Assembly: GCA_024642765.1 (NCBI GenBank)
Contig: JAHEAM010000172.1
Location: 1 to 7,657 of the forward strand
Length of the DNA stretch: 7,657 nt
Origin: Planctomycetaceae bacterium
GTDB taxonomy: Bacteria > Planctomycetota > Planctomycetia > Pirellulales > Pirellulaceae
Reading direction: 5' to 3'
Every line of letters starts with the position of its first letter. Position 1 is the stretch's first letter. Positions 6,572-7,657 of the stretch are shown one piece after another. The position numbers and the translations under genes are program-made. The notes beneath the pieces are model-generated. The model made no database searches. It saw nothing but the letters and a program-made list of their open reading frames with translations, and had not been told where the DNA came from.

Positions 6572-7657
6572 ATGATTCTAAAACTTTCAGAAAATCAAAC
6601 GAGCAAGGTTAGCGGAGACTTACAACTCGGCAAAGTGTTGCACGTCATTAATGGCGAACATTTTTCAGGTGCTGAGCGCGTACAAGATCTACTCGCTCAA
6701 CAACTTCCCAAATTTGGTTATGACGCTGGCTTCGTGAGTTTAAAATCGGGACTCTTCGAAAAGAACCGAAACAGTGATGTGCCACTGCACACGGTAACAA
6801 TGCGTTCAAAATTTGATTGGCGTGTTGGCCGAGACATCGCTAGGATTTTTGAGACTGGCGGATACTCGTTATTGCACGCTCACACTCCGCGTTCGCTAAT
6901 GGTTGCTGGAATGGCGGCCAAACGACTCGATTGCCCGCTCGTGTATCATGTGCATAGTCCGGTAGGGCGAGACTCCAAACGCTGGTTGGCAAACAAAATT
7001 AATACGTTGATCGAAAATCAATTCTTGCGGCGTACTACGATGATGATATGTGTTTCGAATTCATTGAAACGCTACATGGAATCGCTAGGTTATTCTCCCA
7101 CGCGTCTGACGGTTGTACCAAACGGAGTGCCCGTAATTCACTCACGCGAAATCGAACCGTGGACCGATAAGCTGACTGTTGGCATGGTAGCCTTGTTCCG
7201 GCCTCGCAAGGGAACGGAGGTACTGTTGGAAGCATTATCGATTTTGAAGAATCGAAATCTCCCCATTCGTGTACTAGCGGTTGGGCCGTTCGAAACTTCA
7301 GAATACCAAAAGGATATTCTAGCTCTCGCGGAGAAACTCTCTGTCCAAGACCTTATTCAGTGGACAGGATTTGAACGTGATGTTCAGTCTCGATTGCAAC
7401 AAATGCACGTGATGGTGCTGCCTAGCCTGTTTGGCGAAGGACTTCCGATGGTTGTGCTTGAAGCAATGGCCAGTGGTTTGCCTGTTGTGGCAAGTCGAGT
7501 CGAAGGTATCCCTGAAGTGATTCGCAATGGTGTCGATGGCTTGCTTTGTCAGGCGGATTCTCCGATCGATCTCGCCAATCAAATCGACAAGATGTACTGC
7601 AATCAAGAGAGTTGGATGGAAATGCGTCGAAATTGTCGTGAGCAACATCGAGAGAAT
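6572..7657 (+). CDS. GT4-family glycosyltransferase, 3' end outside window
   Basis: A retaining, GT-B fold family 4 glycosyltransferase is open to the last base (362 codons read, no stop). An in-frame TAG at 6563-6565 limits the start; ATG 6572 is the first ATG after it, with a poor Shine-Dalgarno. The N-terminal Rossmann domain shows HVINGEHFSGAER (24-36) and YHVHSP with His126 and His128. The linker has VVPNGV around Asn184. The C-terminal domain has RPRKG (Arg210, Lys213), which in this family contacts the sugar-nucleotide diphosphate, and the E-x7-E signature EGLPMVVLE (Glu289, Glu297) followed by AMASGLPVVAS and GIPEVI. Typical members are about 370-400 residues, so only a short C-terminal part is missing. 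It transfers a sugar from a nucleotide donor, probably to a surface polysaccharide or lipid; donor and acceptor are unknown. It follows the PTPS gene by 166 bp, so it may be a separate unit. Confidence 0.93.
   Translation, partial: MILKLSENQTSKVSGDLQLGKVLHVINGEHFSGAERVQDLLAQQLPKFGYDAGFVSLKSGLFEKNRNSDVPLHTVTMRSKFDWRVGRDIARIFETGGYSLLHAHTPRSLMVAGMAAKRLDCPLVYHVHSPVGRDSKRWLANKINTLIENQFLRRTTMMICVSNSLKRYMESLGYSPTRLTVVPNGVPVIHSREIEPWTDKLTVGMVALFRPRKGTEVLLEALSILKNRNLPIRVLAVGPFETSEYQKDILALAEKLSVQDLIQWTGFERDVQSRLQQMHVMVLPSLFGEGLPMVVLEAMASGLPVVASRVEGIPEVIRNGVDGLLCQADSPIDLANQIDKMYCNQESWMEMRRNCREQHREN

Noticed and set aside
6427..6612. A 61-codon plus-strand frame from GTG at 6427 running into the glycosyltransferase start
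   Set aside because: It overlaps the first 41 bases of a well-supported GT4 gene in another frame, its residue content is very basic and low in structure, and it has no recognisable motif.

Overview
The window looks like chromosomal DNA of a bacterium of moderate GC, most likely a planctomycete of the Pirellulaceae type. That placement is an inference from three things: a degenerate RNase H-like gene next to glgB, an OleB-like hydrolase, and a CitG-like gene paired with a pterin-synthase-like gene. Shine-Dalgarno signals are weak before several genes. There is no rRNA, tRNA, CRISPR array, insertion sequence or phage signature. Coding density is high.

Left part (1-3014, + strand): a protein with an RNase HI fold that has lost most of its catalytic acidic residues is followed, after a 186-bp spacer, by a complete glycogen branching enzyme (glgB). 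The glgB stop codon overlaps the stop codon of a convergent minus-strand gene (3011-3970). That gene encodes a polytopic membrane protein with a C-terminal SGNH/GDSL hydrolase domain.

Right part (about 4104-7657, + strand): a co-directional run starts divergently from the SGNH gene. Its order is an OleB-family alpha/beta hydrolase, a CitG/MdcB-family (triphosphoribosyl-dephospho-CoA synthase-like) protein, a 6-pyruvoyltetrahydropterin synthase/QueD-family protein (COG0720), a possible 46-residue Cys-rich small ORF, and a GT4 glycosyltransferase cut off by the window end. The oleB-like and citG-like genes abut exactly (TAA then ATG), and the pterin gene follows after 22 bp, so these three probably share a transcript.

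The most interesting signal is the citG-like plus PTPS-like pair. Planctomycetes are known to carry tetrahydromethanopterin (H4MPT)-linked C1 genes. A CitG-type alpha-phosphoribosyl transfer chemistry beside a pterin enzyme that carries both the Cys (QueD) and Glu (PTPS-III) motifs would fit pterin-cofactor synthesis. This is a hypothesis from family chemistry and gene order, not something the sequence proves. The OleB-like protein stands without oleA, oleC or oleD in the window.
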